Positions 1 through 11,699 of a stretch of 64,000 nucleotides of DNA are shown here, piece after piece. Origin of the DNA: Xestospongia bergquistia (Eukaryota > Porifera > Demospongiae > Haplosclerida > Petrosiidae); assembly GCA_963965975.1 (NCBI GenBank), contig OZ014411.1, positions 3,209,001 to 3,273,000 on the forward strand. Reading direction: 5' to 3'. Each line of letters begins with the position of its first letter. The first letter of the stretch is position 1. Under the pieces are notes generated by a model. That model was not told the DNA's origin. It made no database searches and saw only the letters and a program-made list of their open reading frames with translations. A program made the position numbers and the translations under genes.

Positions 1-1284
1 CTTCAAATGCATAAGTAATGAAGTAGTTTCCACAGGTTTTGCTTGGAATTAGCATATCAGAAGATACATTTCTGAAGTAGAAATTAAGCTATTCATAATA
101 AAACAAAATGAATATCAATGAATCAATATCTATCCTGTTATGAGACTTCACTATGATTTATCCAATTCATGCATGGTCACACATCATACATGATGAGTTA
201 CTGAGAAGTAGTAAACATCACACTGTTCTTATTACTAATAATATCCTACTGTCGACAATGTACAAACATTAGACAGCAATATGGACTTCCCTATCAACAG
301 GGAAGCAACGCATTGCCTACTATTGTTTAGTACTAAAGTGTAAAAAGGCTGCAATGAAAGAGTAGACTTAATTTTAATGTTCTGTGATGTGACAGTCTGA
401 AATTTTGTTGTAACAAGTTTTAATTAATTAATTAAAATATCAAATTTTAACATTGATTCTCTTTATGGTGACAATATGGGAGAGATGAATGGATATAACA
501 ATGACTAAATATATTAAAAGCTTGTTGCATACAGAAACTAGTTGACTTTTTTCTATGCCCATGCATTTCTATTTTAGGCTTTCTACATGAACATATATTA
601 ACGTTAAACAATTTGATTAAGACAGATAAGTTTTGAAGGGGTCTAGGAACAGTATTATGATGTAAATCAAATTTTAAAGTAGAAATGATCTCTTTTCTTG
701 GCTTCTGTTTAAAATAACTTACTCGTAACTGACGTAGTCAAGATTTCTTAGGATGATCTTGGCATTTTCAATATACAGCATATATATGCTTGGAAAAAAG
801 ATTATAGTATAGGATGAGAAAGTTAAAAGCACCCAAAATGTTAGGTAGGACTGAATACATGAAAATGAAATAATTAAAATATAAACTATGTAAGATATAT
901 GCCAAAACAGCTACAAACATAAAATAGTTGACTTTCATACTATGTCTATTCCTTTTGAACTTTCTATATATGACATATATATGTCAAGAATTACTCTAAC
1001 ATTATTAGCTTCAAGAACAATTACTCCTTTTTCTTTTACTACTACAATCTCTTAGTATTCTCTAAATGTTATATAGACAACTAAAAATCTCCAAAATTAG
1101 TTCAAATCATAAATTATTCGTACCAATATCTTATAAATCAAACGTAAGTCATTCACCGTATGTAGGTAAATATTTATGCTGAAAATGTGCAAGTTTTAAA
1201 TAATTAAACATCACTATTTATGACTATACTATACTCATGTATTTCTTATTGTATATTTAACTCTGATATCTGTTTTTTTTCTAG
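1..1284 (+). other. Intron (at least its 3' part) of the first membrane-family gene; no exon seen
   Basis: I see no coding exon here. The last 200 bases resemble the 3' ends of the introns of the paralogous genes ending at 8132 and 18164, including the run before the acceptor TTTTTTCTAG at 1275-1284. This is therefore intron, and the signal-peptide exon of this gene lies left of the window or has been lost. Confidence 0.65.
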
Positions 1285-2247
1285 TTAAAATCCTATGCAG
1301 TCCAGCGAAGCAGAAGTCTTGATACAAGTTTTCAAGGATACAGTCAATATCTCAAAAATGGTCAAGCTATTGTACTATCACTGCCAGACATATTCTTTTA
1401 TCTATTCATTATGGTTGGTGCAATGGGTTTGTTTGAAGTACTTGGTCAAGTGTTAGCTAGTGTACTACTTTGGAATTATCAGGATACATTGTGTGATATT
1501 CTTAATAATGATAATTTTAGGGGACAATATACTAACAGCATTTTCTGGTCAATTATGATTTGTTCATTTATTGGTGAAAACATACTAGTAGGCTTGAGAT
1601 TGCATTTTTATTCTATTGGTTTTCAAACTAGTGGCTTCCAAAAGATATTGTTTATAGTTTCCTTCATTGTATTGGTGGGTTTTCTACTCTATGATGTTAC
1701 AATAGCTTTATTTTTTTCCATAATAAAGAAAAAAGTTAAACTTCCAGAATTATTATCAATATCTAGAGAGGGAAGTAAGTGTCATAAATACTTTACTCAC
1801 ATAATGCAGTTTTTAGCAATACTTTCATTTATGCTCTCAGCTCTACTTCTTCCTATTTTCGTGTTTGGAATGATCTTGGGACTCTTAGTTCACCCACTAC
1901 GTATAGTTTCAATGGTAGTAGTGACAATAACAATTGTCATAGTATTTATATGGTATCTTTCATATACATTCAAGCAATATAACACTTCAAAGAGATCTAA
2001 GAGTTGTGTCATTTTTACAGCACGATTGTTCATTTTAATTTTGCTTTGTTTGTTTATTGTCATGTTTAGTTTTATATATCTTAGTGTCATTCTTTTCACT
2101 GGTCCTGACGAAACAAGAGTGCTAAATCAACTAGCTGAATTTTTTCCAGCTCTTTTACTTGCTCTAATAAGTTGGATTGTAAAAAAGCAATATGAAAAAT
2201 TCCAAAATAAAACATCAGCTAATACCACTGATCTTAACCTACCTTAA
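1285..2247 (+). CDS. Multi-membrane family protein, copy 1, exon 2 (5'-incomplete gene)
   Basis: This exon encodes the membrane part (320 residues) of the same unrecognised family as the genes at 5949-9128, 17091-19103 and 60311-62118. It starts in phase 0 after an AG acceptor, exactly where the paralogues do, with residues LKSYAVQ. About seven hydrophobic segments follow, separated by short loops; the loops predicted to be cytoplasmic are rich in Lys and Arg (for example IKKKVKLPEL). The first exon (signal peptide and ectodomain) is not in the window. A TTA-to-TAA change relative to copy 2 ends the protein about 10 residues early, but the frame stays aligned to a second stop at 2272-2274. 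A short hydrophilic tail is lost, so the gene may still work. No known function can be assigned. Confidence 0.7.
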   Translation, partial: LKSYAVQRSRSLDTSFQGYSQYLKNGQAIVLSLPDIFFYLFIMVGAMGLFEVLGQVLASVLLWNYQDTLCDILNNDNFRGQYTNSIFWSIMICSFIGENILVGLRLHFYSIGFQTSGFQKILFIVSFIVLVGFLLYDVTIALFFSIIKKKVKLPELLSISREGSKCHKYFTHIMQFLAILSFMLSALLLPIFVFGMILGLLVHPLRIVSMVVVTITIVIVFIWYLSYTFKQYNTSKRSKSCVIFTARLFILILLCLFIVMFSFIYLSVILFTGPDETRVLNQLAEFFPALLLALISWIVKKQYEKFQNKTSANTTDLNLP

Positions 2248-3339
2248 CTACACATTGATGATAACAAACATGAATAAGATACATTACTTTTTAGTATGAT
2301 CAATTATCCATACATTTTGTATACTCATTACTTGATTATATATGGTATATGAACTGATTAAAAATCTTGATGTTTTCCTTTACATTTGTATAATATTGAA
2401 TTGATTTATTCTTGTTTATATAATATCAGTTTTTAATTTGTCACTTTAATATATAAATAGAAATATAATATAATCATAGTGTATTGATGTAATATGCTTG
2501 AAATATTTGAGTTATATCATTTTGAGTTAACAAAGTACTTGCTAAAGGTAAGCAAGTTTGTAATGTTTCTTGTTAACAATATATTGAAAAGATCCTACAT
2601 TTCAGACAATGATCAAACTCATGTTGTGATTACTAGCTTTCAAGAAAATCTTATTTAATAATGCAAGCAGCAAAGTCGTTTAATGAGAGTTAATAAATGT
2701 GTCCTTAAACATTTACTAGCAAAAGATATCTGACATTAACATAAAGAAGTAGGCCCACGAACACATGCTAACAATTAATTTAGAAATGGAAATGCAATTC
2801 CCATCTCTGTCTCAATGTACTGCGACAAAAAGGGCACTACTATAGACTTATTATATTAAAATGTATATTCTATTCTTATCTACTAAAATGTACACCTAAC
2901 CATGATAACTAAGATTTGGTTGCTGACATTTGTGCACATACATTTTGTTGTATGTTGCATTGATTAGTATTAGTTAGTGGTTTCTCTCATTAATTATATT
3001 ACTTTTTCAATTTTTATAAGAACAATTAGAGAATTATTTGTAATTAATTACAGTTGGTTTTAGTCTCTCAGCAAATATTTTAGTTTTACATATTTCAAAT
3101 AATTACAGTTGGTTATAGTTAACTCACTAAAATATAATTTGATTAAACTAAAAGGGTTTTAGTTTAAGTTATATATTAACTAAAATAACACTAAGTATGT
3201 GAACTACTGACAATTGATATAGTTCCTTGTCACATAAAGAGAAAAAAGTTGTTATAATATCACAAACAAAGTAGGTGTAGATTATAGATAGAGAGTAACT
3301 ATGGAGCAGTAAAAGTGATACTTAATTGCTTAATATAAC

Positions 3340-3342
<3 letters not shown>

Positions 3343-3386
<44 letters not shown>
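3343..3386. repeat. (TA)n microsatellite
   Basis: An uninterrupted TA dinucleotide run of about 22 units. Confidence 0.95.
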
Positions 3387-3390
<4 letters not shown>

Positions 3391-4784
3391 GATTATAAAT
3401 ACACATACACACACATATAGTTGAGGTAAAGTGATGTAAGCTACCTAAAAATAATATTTGTTCTTATTGTCCTTTCTGCTATCCAGCAATAATTCTGGTT
3501 CCTGTAGTGGTATGAGGCAAATTGGAAGGAGCATATGTAGGTGTCTAGACATGTTGCATTCTGACCTGATTTTGTTCTGTTTACCCAGGGGGCAATGATG
3601 TAGAGTTTTGCCATCTGCTTTGTAAATTAAGACCTGAGTAGTCACAAGTAGAGGGAACTCTAGCTGCTTCCAATGATCTTTGAATGATGACATACATGGT
3701 TGAATATTGTAATGGTCAACATTCACTTTTTTACAGCTTAAATCATAAGAGGTGATTTGGTCAACATCAACTACACATTTACAACAACAGTATGGTCAAC
3801 ATGCAGGGAGAGAGATATATACATATGATAACAGCAATTCCCGCTTCATCATTATTTAGCCTGAAACCCAAGAAAGAACCTGATAGACCTTTTAACAAGA
3901 TGCCAGATTCTTTACTACCATCAGCAGAGAGCCTAGCATGAGATCTATCTTCAGCATCTTCAAGAAAGCAATCAAAAGTCCACTGAAGGTGAAATCATCC
4001 TATGCGTTTTGATGAAGATGAGGAGGTGATGGTATGTCATACCCTCTGCTCTACTTGTTATGTATGGGCTTTGATGGTTGCTGAATAAGTTATATTTTCC
4101 AAACTGTCAAGGAGAACATGGTGTACAATATTGAGATATCCAGCAGGTGAGATTTAAAAAGCAGAAGGAGCAACCTGAACAGCTCTATTGTACATCAATA
4201 TTTGACAGAAAGAATTGCTTGAGCCAAAATAGTATTGCATTGTGAGTAATGTAAAGCACTATGCTGAGGATTGATCTAAGTTTTATATTATATGTTTGGA
4301 GAAGGGTGAGAGAAATAAGAGCTGTCCTGAGGATGTATAATATTTTGGAAATAGCGAAAGAAACCAAAAACTTGTCATGTTAATGGAGATGGTACTATCT
4401 GGTGCCTATCAATTGTTGTCTTCTCCAAATATCTGAGTCTATAGAAGAATATTTAGCAACAGGAAAACCCAGGAGGGTGGGATCATTTGGGTTGATAATG
4501 GTCTGGGCTATGTATAATAATAAACTTTCAGTAGAATTAAAGTAATTAGCTTTCTCTTATTGTAATTAAGACAAAGACCTATAGTGTAGTTGCCTCTTTT
4601 AAATGAGTTTGAAATTCTTTAATGCTTCACTATTAGTTCTTCTAAGTGTTCCATCATTGCAATAAAAAAAACTCTAAGTTAAGATGCCATAAAAGTGAAA
4701 TCTAACTGTAATGTTTAGCAAACTTTAAGCTAATTTTTGTCAATATTTGTTTTTGGACATAATCTTTGATTTTTACTGCTGGGC

Positions 4785-4786
<2 letters not shown>

Positions 4787-4838
<52 letters not shown>

Positions 4839-4862
4839 ATATATATATATATATATATATAT
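4787..4862. repeat. Compound (CA)n-(TA)n microsatellite
   Basis: About 25 CA units are followed directly by about 12 TA units. The repeat lies just upstream of the hairpin element at 4894-5058. Confidence 0.95.
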
Positions 4863-4893
4863 GACCTTATTAGCACTTCCAGCAAAGCATTCA

Positions 4894-5058
4894 TGATGTG
4901 ATTTATGAAAAAGGATCACTGTCAAAACATCTCAAAAACTGTTTTGTATACATACAGCTACTATATATACACAACTATTAATGATAATTGCAAATTTGTA
5001 TACAAAACTGTATTTTTTGAGGTGTTTTAACAGCAATTCTTTTTCATAAATCACATCA
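4894..5058. mobile_element. Hairpin (MITE-like) inverted repeat
   Basis: Bases 4894-4951 are the imperfect reverse complement of 4998-5058. Both arms carry TGATTTATGAAAAA and ACTGTTTTGTATAC or close matches. The arms are about 58 bp each around a loop of about 46 bp. Weaker complementarity may extend the arms outward. There is no coding capacity. Such foldback units are typical of non-autonomous DNA transposons, but I could not define a target duplication. Confidence 0.6.
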
Positions 5059-5603
5059 CAACTGTTTTTACAGAAGTGGTCCTTTATTGCAAATCTGCTC
5101 ACATATGTAAATATGTGGAAACAATTAGTAAGTTATTTGAACCTGTCATATGATTATTTAGATTCCTTTTGATAAATGGTTTTGTTATTAATAATTTGTT
5201 TGATAAGTAATTTATAGTATGAGATAAGTATATAATATATGTGATGATGTACTAGGACTAGTTTGTACTTGACCTTGGTTACTTAGGTTAACAATATCCA
5301 TCTCTTTCTTATGGCTTTAATTAGTTAATCAATAAATATACATAAAAATAATAATCAATAAATATACATAAAAATAAAGTATACATAAAGATAATGTTTT
5401 TAGTTTTAGTTGATTTATACATAATTATTGAGTTAAATTGGTTTTGGATGGCATGTTATGGTAATTTTGCAAGACTCACTTAAAATATATAGTAATCAAA
5501 ATTAATTAATGCGACATATTCCATGATATAAAATGAAATCATGATAACGGATATAAGGAGTGACGTTTATATAATAAACACACTAACGATCAACAGGATT
5601 ACA

Positions 5604-5710
5604 ATGAACAACCAAAAAATTCTACAGCTATGAATGCTATCAGCAAAACTGGCTTGTGTTGACTCATATATATCAATCTAGAAATGAGATTCTTTTAAAT
5701 GGTGATGAGT
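5604..5710 (+). pseudogene. Decayed signal-peptide exon of the membrane family
   Basis: About 105 bases align with the start of exon 1 of the genes at 5949 and 17091 (shared stretches CTGGCTTGT, GACTCATAT and ATTCTTTTAAATGGTGA). The tenth codon is TGA, and similarity stops near 5710. It lies 240 bp upstream of the intact exon at 5949, so it is a relic of a tandem duplication of the exon. Confidence 0.7.
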
Positions 5711-5948
5711 CATGGTTGTGTTACCAGTTATAGTGCCCTATATGGTAAGGTGGATGTCAATGGAGTCAAAATCAATTTTGAGGTGTCATTATTTGATTGA
5801 TAAGAAAGAATAACTGTTAACACAGCTAATTTTATATTTAAACATTTCTCGTTTCCTGTTTTTATTTCCTTTTCCGTTTTCATCACCATGCAATGATGTT
5901 CCACATATAAATAAGTAGGGAATAGTAAATGATACTATAAAGCTTACG

Positions 5949-8900
5949 ATGGTCCGACTAATAACTTTGCAGCTATCGATGCTACCGGCAATTCTGGCTT
6001 GTATCGACTCATATGTCAAGCTAGAAAATGAAATTCTTTTAAATGGTGAAAACCTTCATAGCCTTATTCGAGCCTTTTATCCACCCAACCAGCATCCTGG
6101 TCTGTTCGTAGAAGTCAGATACTACCTGAACCATACTGATGGCATTGAGCACACTATACCTGTTCATCCTGTCTTACTTACAAATAATACAGACATTTAT
6201 GAAGCTAGTTATATATTTTATTGGGGCTCTTCATCAGTGTTCCTGTTTGGTAATCCAGATTTTTTGGAAGGCATTACTTTTCGATTTTTAACATTTCCTC
6301 ACCTTGTTGCTAAAATCGTTATAAAGCCATTTTGTGATAGTCTTGATGAAAACCAAATTCTTACAGTTTTGGATGATATTACAATATGGGTAAGACATTT
6401 TAAAGCCATTAAACCCTATATCATTCTATGTGTATAATTCATTCTTATACGATGATGCATTATTAAAATAAACTTTATCATGCATATTATTATTAGCACC
6501 TGGTCCTATTGTGCTTAATAAATTATTACCAAAGCTGGAAAGGTGCAGCTGCTACAAAAATGTCAACTAAAAGTTACTATTTAGTTATGTTCTAGTTATT
6601 TCAAAGCTCTGTATATTGCATTTCACATCATTTTCGTAGTCAGTTACAATCTTTATTTGTGTGTTTGTTACTCATGACCTACCAATTATAAATTCCATGC
6701 ATACTCTCAGCCCACACATAAAAGCCCAAGATCCATTAATTTATGGACACATGAAGAGAGTTCATATTTCTGACAATTAACTACATGAATGCCATCTGTC
6801 AGTTATGATAACTGATATTTACTACTTCTCAAACAACTTTGTTAAATCTAAGACCACTTTTTTAGTGAGCTTATTAAAAACAAAATCGTAGAAAAACATA
6901 TTGACACCCCTTACATGTAGAATGTATATATACTACTGACAGGGATACATAGTGACAGCAATATATAGGATCTATTTAAAATACCATAGACACTATACAA
7001 TGACAACCTGTATGTCAAACCTATCCAATGATATATATCAAATCTACTACATGAAACACACTTTTATTTATATTAACAGTCCTTAGTGATAGCCCTTACA
7101 TGTACAGCATATGTCTCATAATACATAACAAACTGCCATAGAGTATGTATATATGTTATGACAGTCCTACATCATCTCTAACTATTGAGACAATTTCATA
7201 CCTCTGAAAATTAATGACATGAATGTCTATTGGCAATATATTTTAATAATGAAATGTTTAGGGTTTAATAGAATATTGACTACTTCTATGCTGTTTTTAT
7301 TGGCTATGTATCATTTAAATATGGAATCAAATTTTTAACAAACTTCTAAACAACTAAACTACTATGATAAAATGTACAGTGACATCATTTATACACAGTG
7401 ACAGCTCTTAATCCTAACAGAACAAAACTACCACATGAAGCACACAATTATATTAGCAATCTGTAGTGACAGCCTATATATGCATAACATGTCTAACTAA
7501 GCCCTTACTAATAATATACAACAAAACTACTGTGGGAATGCATAATTATAATGGAGCCATTATATAGCATTTATCTGAACTACCACAGGAATTCATGCAA
7601 TTTTGCAGTATCTCATAGTGTCTTGTAAATATATAAATGACATGTATAGCGATTGCTCTTTGAAATGGAATGGAATGGTATAATTGGTTTGTAATTGACA
7701 ATAGCCACCTTAAATATATGCATTGTAGTCTGTTTCCTTTATTCTAGTCTGTTTGCATTTTAATAATATAGAAAGGATGGGGTATCTGTCTCTTCCTCTT
7801 GATAGAATGTTCCTGTCTATTGTTTGCAACTTGTTTATATTAATAATGTACAAGCAACAGTAGTATATTAGACACTCAGTAGCCCTAACTATCTAGGGTT
7901 GACCATGAATCCTCATTGAAATGTATTCAAAAGGAAATGAATACTTTGCTCAAAACTAGCTCAAAATCATAAATTTAGTATACTAATATTTTAAAAATCA
8001 AAGAATAATGTGTTTATTCTTATAATGTGCAAGTTTCTAAATAATTAAATCTCATTATTAATGATTATAATATATTCATGAACTTCTTATTGGATATTTA
8101 ACTCTGATATCTGTTTTCCTATGTACATGCAGTTAAAATCCTATGCAGTCCAACAAAGCAGAAGTCTTGATACAACTTTTCAAGGATACAGTCAATATGT
8201 CAAAAACGGTCAAGGCATTGTACTATCATTGCCAGACATATTCTTTTATCTATTCATTATGGTTGGTGCAATGGGTTTGTTTGAACTACTTGGTCAAGTG
8301 TTAGCTAGTGTACTACTTTGGAATTATCAGGATACATTGTGTGAAAATCTTAATTGTGAAAATTGCAGGAGGCAATTACATAATAACAGCATTTTCTGGT
8401 CGATTGTGATTTGTTTATTTATTGGTGAAATGATACTAGTAGGCTTGGGATTGCATTTTTTTTCTCATGGTTTTCAAACTAGTAGCTTCCAAAAGATATT
8501 GTATATAGTTTCCTTCATTGTATTGGTGGGATTTCTACTCTATGATGTTGCAATAGCTATATTTTTTGCTAGAAAAATGAAAAAGATTAAACTTCCAAAA
8601 CTTTTCTCGATATCTAGAGAGGGAAGTAAGTGTCATGAATACTTTATTCACACAATGCAGTTTTTAGCAATATTTTCATTTATGTTCTCAGCTCTACTTC
8701 TTCCTATTTTCGTGTTTGGACTGATCTTGGGACTCTTAGTTAACCCACTACGTATATTTTCAATGGTAGTTGTGACAATGACAACTGTCATAGTATTTAT
8801 GTGGTATCTTGCATATATATTCAACCAGTATGACACATCAAAGAGATTTAAGAACTATGTCCTTTTTATAGCACGGGTGATAATTTTAATTATGCTTTGT

Positions 8901-9128
8901 TTGTTTATTGTCATGTTCAGTACTACATACCTTAATGTCATTCTTTTCACTGGTCCTGACAAAACAGGAGTGCTAAATCAACTAGCTGAACTTTTTCCAG
9001 CTCTTTTATTTGCTTTAATTATTTGGATTGTAAAGAAACAATATCAGCAATTTCAAAATGTACCATCGGATTATGTCACTGATGTTAACCTACCTTTACC
9101 ACATCCTGATGATAACAAAGATGATTAA
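5949..9128 (+). CDS. Multi-membrane family protein, copy 2 (two exons)
   Basis: Exon 1 is 5949-6389 (donor TGG/GTAAGA) and exon 2 is 8133-9128 (acceptor TGCAG/TTA), joined in phase 0 for a predicted 478 residues. Exon 1 encodes a signal peptide (about residues 1-20) and an ectodomain with the family motif AFYPPNQHPGLFVEV and two Cys, one near the mature N-terminus and one at KPFC. Exon 2 encodes about seven membrane segments. Lys/Arg-rich loops after segments 1, 3 and 5, and the KKQYQQF tail, fit an outside N-terminus and an inside C-terminus, as in a receptor. The family is not one I recognise. The gene is convergent with the MACPF pseudogene 390 bp downstream. Its 1.7-kb intron resembles that of copy 3. 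Confidence 0.8.
7040..7560 (+). repeat. Degenerate repeat units within the intron of copy 2
   Basis: Related stretches recur near 7050, 7428 and 7520: an ACTACYRCATGAARCACAC-like start, then TTATATTA, AGCA or AACAGTC, TAGTGACAGCC and CATGTCT. They look like diverged copies of a unit of roughly 100-130 bp. The shorter intron of copy 3 lacks most of this block. Confidence 0.4.
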
Positions 9129-9518
9129 AATACATTGTTATTAATTGCATTGTAAAAATTATTATACCTTTGTATTTTCATTGTTTGACTATATACGTTA
9201 TAGATTAGTTATGTATTAATTTCTGTAAAGGGATATTAATTTGATCCTTTTTGTTTCACTGATTTATAGTCTTGTATGATGTATGGGTTTTTAGTAAAAT
9301 GATTTACTTAATTCTAAGTTGTAGATCAATTTGTAAATGTTTATTTTACTTTACAATATAATGATATACTTGTTAAATGTCATCAATTTTTAAAGGTTTC
9401 TTGTCAACATCATATATAGATTGCTATATAGGTCCTGCTATAGGTGATGGGAAAAATTTTATTATGAAAAATCAATAAACTTACAATTTGTCTCAATGGA
9501 GTCTTTTTATACATTTTA
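9129..9518. other. 3' flank between convergent genes
   Basis: No gene is seen. The stretch contains the presumed 3' UTR of the membrane gene. From about 9410 (GCTATATAGGTCCTGCTATAGG) it matches 24143-24230, the 3' flank of the intact MACPF gene. Confidence 0.6.
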
Positions 9519-10827
9519 TCAGTCAACAGACAAACAATCATATTTTAGACACTTAAAAAGATCTCCTATAGGTGTTTCATCATTTATTGATAGATTACGA
9601 TAAAAACTACCTTTCTCTAATTTTCCAGAATTACCAAGCTCAGGGAAACCATCTCCAATAAGATAAATATTATGAGAACTTACAGGATTTACTTCCACCT
9701 TTGTACACGTTGTCAAACAATGATCAGCAATACATACAAGACTAGGAGGTCCGTAGTGTCTTATAGTAAGACAGTGATCACTTACTGTTGAATACCTATT
9801 TGGACATTTATACCGAACCACAGAATTACCTGCATTTGCTGTAAATTGTGTTGATGAAATGATCAGTTGAGACGACGGTTGTCGTGAATCAACCATGGTA
9901 ATCAGATTCTTATGTAATTCAGAAAGGTTGCTAGTGCTTAATATTGTTCCTACAAGGCGCTAGTTGGGATCTCCTTTAAAGTAATACAACAAATATAGGT
10001 TTGAAGTTAACTTTACTGCATCTCTGTAATAGTTTGTAGTTACAACGTGAATAAGATTTTTTTTTTTCTGGACCAAACTCTTTCTGGCAAAGACTACAAT
10101 CAAATGATTCTTGCATACAGTAATAATACAAAGATATGACAAATTTTTTCTATCAATATGTGTGTTACAGGAAAATACTTTGAAGTAAAATATTTGTACA
10201 ATTCTATCAAACTGTATGATAGTGGAAGAGGATTTAATTTAATCATATCAATCCAATCATATCAACACATGCTATATTATACACACTTCTACATTACAAA
10301 AAAGGTACTCAAATAATTTAATTATTCTCTAGGTCATAATCACCCACATAGTTAATTATATATCCTTTTAGGTGTGTCTTCATTTACTTGTAATGAAAAT
10401 ATAGACCACATATATGCGCACTCAAACAAACCAAATATATTTTTTAAATTAGTAGAAATAACCAAAAAACAATAAAACAGCATAAAATATGTATATTTTA
10501 AAAACTCAAAAAGATATTTGAGAGCATGAAGTAAACATATATAATTAGCGCTCCAATATTTGTGGCTACATTCAATACTATTAGACTTGTCTGCTTTAAT
10601 TAACAAGAAAAACACATACATTAGTGCAAATAGACAAAGGAAGAATATTTTAATATTATATAAAAAGGATTTAGCACAGCCATCTTTGTCATTTGTTGAA
10701 CAGTGAGATCTTGAAGAATTACCAGAAATTGTTGGCAACATACCATGACTAATAATATGCATGTCATTAAAGTGACAGTGAGAGCCATTTTGAAGCAGTT
10801 GCAAATTATAGTAAGTATCCCTGCCAA
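9519..10827 (-). pseudogene. MACPF-protein pseudogene (core of the domain deleted)
   Basis: This is a damaged paralogue of the gene at 24232-26342. The leader exon is recognisable at about 10710-10827 (same first 12 residues, MALTVTLMTCIL). A 1-base loss shifts its frame after the signal peptide, and the splice donor has changed from GT to CT. Of the main exon only the C-terminal part remains (9519 to about 10255). The segment that carries the MACPF signature in the intact gene is missing. An in-frame TAG interrupts the remnant near 9961. The Cys-rich C-terminal tail (9519-9896) is still well conserved, so the loss is not very old. No functional protein is expected. Confidence 0.85.
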
Positions 10828-11521
10828 ACTGAGGGCGTTTTTCGTTATACTAGGAGGCTTGTCGATTGGCAGAAATATATATATATAAACACTATAGATT
10901 TTTCTGTATACATACTTACCGCCTCATTTTCCAAATATTTGATATGTTGGAAGCGCATATGACATCTCTTAAGAAAATTCTCAATGCACCAAAGGATTAG
11001 ACATTGGATTTATGATACAACCTTCTTCAATGTACTTATGATAAAATTACTCCTGATGATAACAGTTTTAGACAACATAAATGTGCTTTGTTCTCCAATA
11101 TGCTATTTGGAATTTTCTACTAACATTATAAATTATATTGATTATTAGTTTAAGATTTGCAATGTAGTGTTGCTACTATATTTACTGATGTGATGTAAGT
11201 GTCAATTATAAAGAAGTATAAGAGCTCCCTTTTCAATTTATCTACTTTTTTATTTTTATTTCTTTTCTGCAATTCTTACATTGCTTCTGCTAGCACATAT
11301 GAACTAAATCCCATGATTATTAAAGATGTGCAGGATTAACTTCTTAATTCAACCACGTTAATGACAATCTACATTTCTTGGAGCTAGGGCACTCGTGTTG
11401 TAACGAGGAGTACAGTTGGTCGTTAAGTAGTTATGTCAAAGTTTTCTGTATCAGATTATTTATACATGGCTTCTATTGGATTAAATATAAAAGTAGCTGC
11501 TGGATTTTTGGTTATTGTTTC
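10828..11521. other. Intergenic flank shared with the second block
   Basis: No gene is seen. About 10900-11340 resembles 26700-27120, which extends the paralogy of the duplicated block past the MACPF leader exon. The last bases (GTTTC, 11517-11521) are the left target duplication of the gypsy element. Confidence 0.6.
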
Positions 11522-11675
11522 TGTAGTATATTGAGACTTATTATGTTGTGTTATCTATGCATTGTAATTATTTGTAATGATTTGTGACGTCATTGATACT
11601 TTCTGTATATATATATATTGTATTCTGCCATTGTTGTTCAGAGAGAGATTAAAGATATTCAATTCAGTGAAATAC
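11522..11675 (+). repeat. 5' LTR (3'-truncated)
   Basis: It matches the 3' LTR from TGTAGTATATTG to CAGTGAAATAC, then diverges. About 33 bases present at the end of the 3' LTR are absent. The sequence runs straight into a short leader with GATGCTAAGATGG and then the gag start at 11700. Confidence 0.85.
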
Positions 11676-11699
11676 TGAATGCTAAGATGGGATGCTAAG

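Larger units (their letters stand above)
2248..5603. other. Intergenic stretch with microsatellites and a hairpin element
   Basis: After 3' flank similar to that of copy 2, this stretch holds a (TA)n run, a (CA)n-(TA)n compound repeat, a 165-bp hairpin, and a slightly less AT-rich block at about 3470-4510 that looks like old decayed sequence with no readable frame. At 5330-5390 the motif AATCAATAAATATACATAAA occurs twice in tandem. I see no gene. Confidence 0.6.

Noticed and set aside
3445..3726. 93-codon minus-strand frame
   Set aside because: No recognisable domain, splice context or paralogue. It lies in a decayed-looking block.
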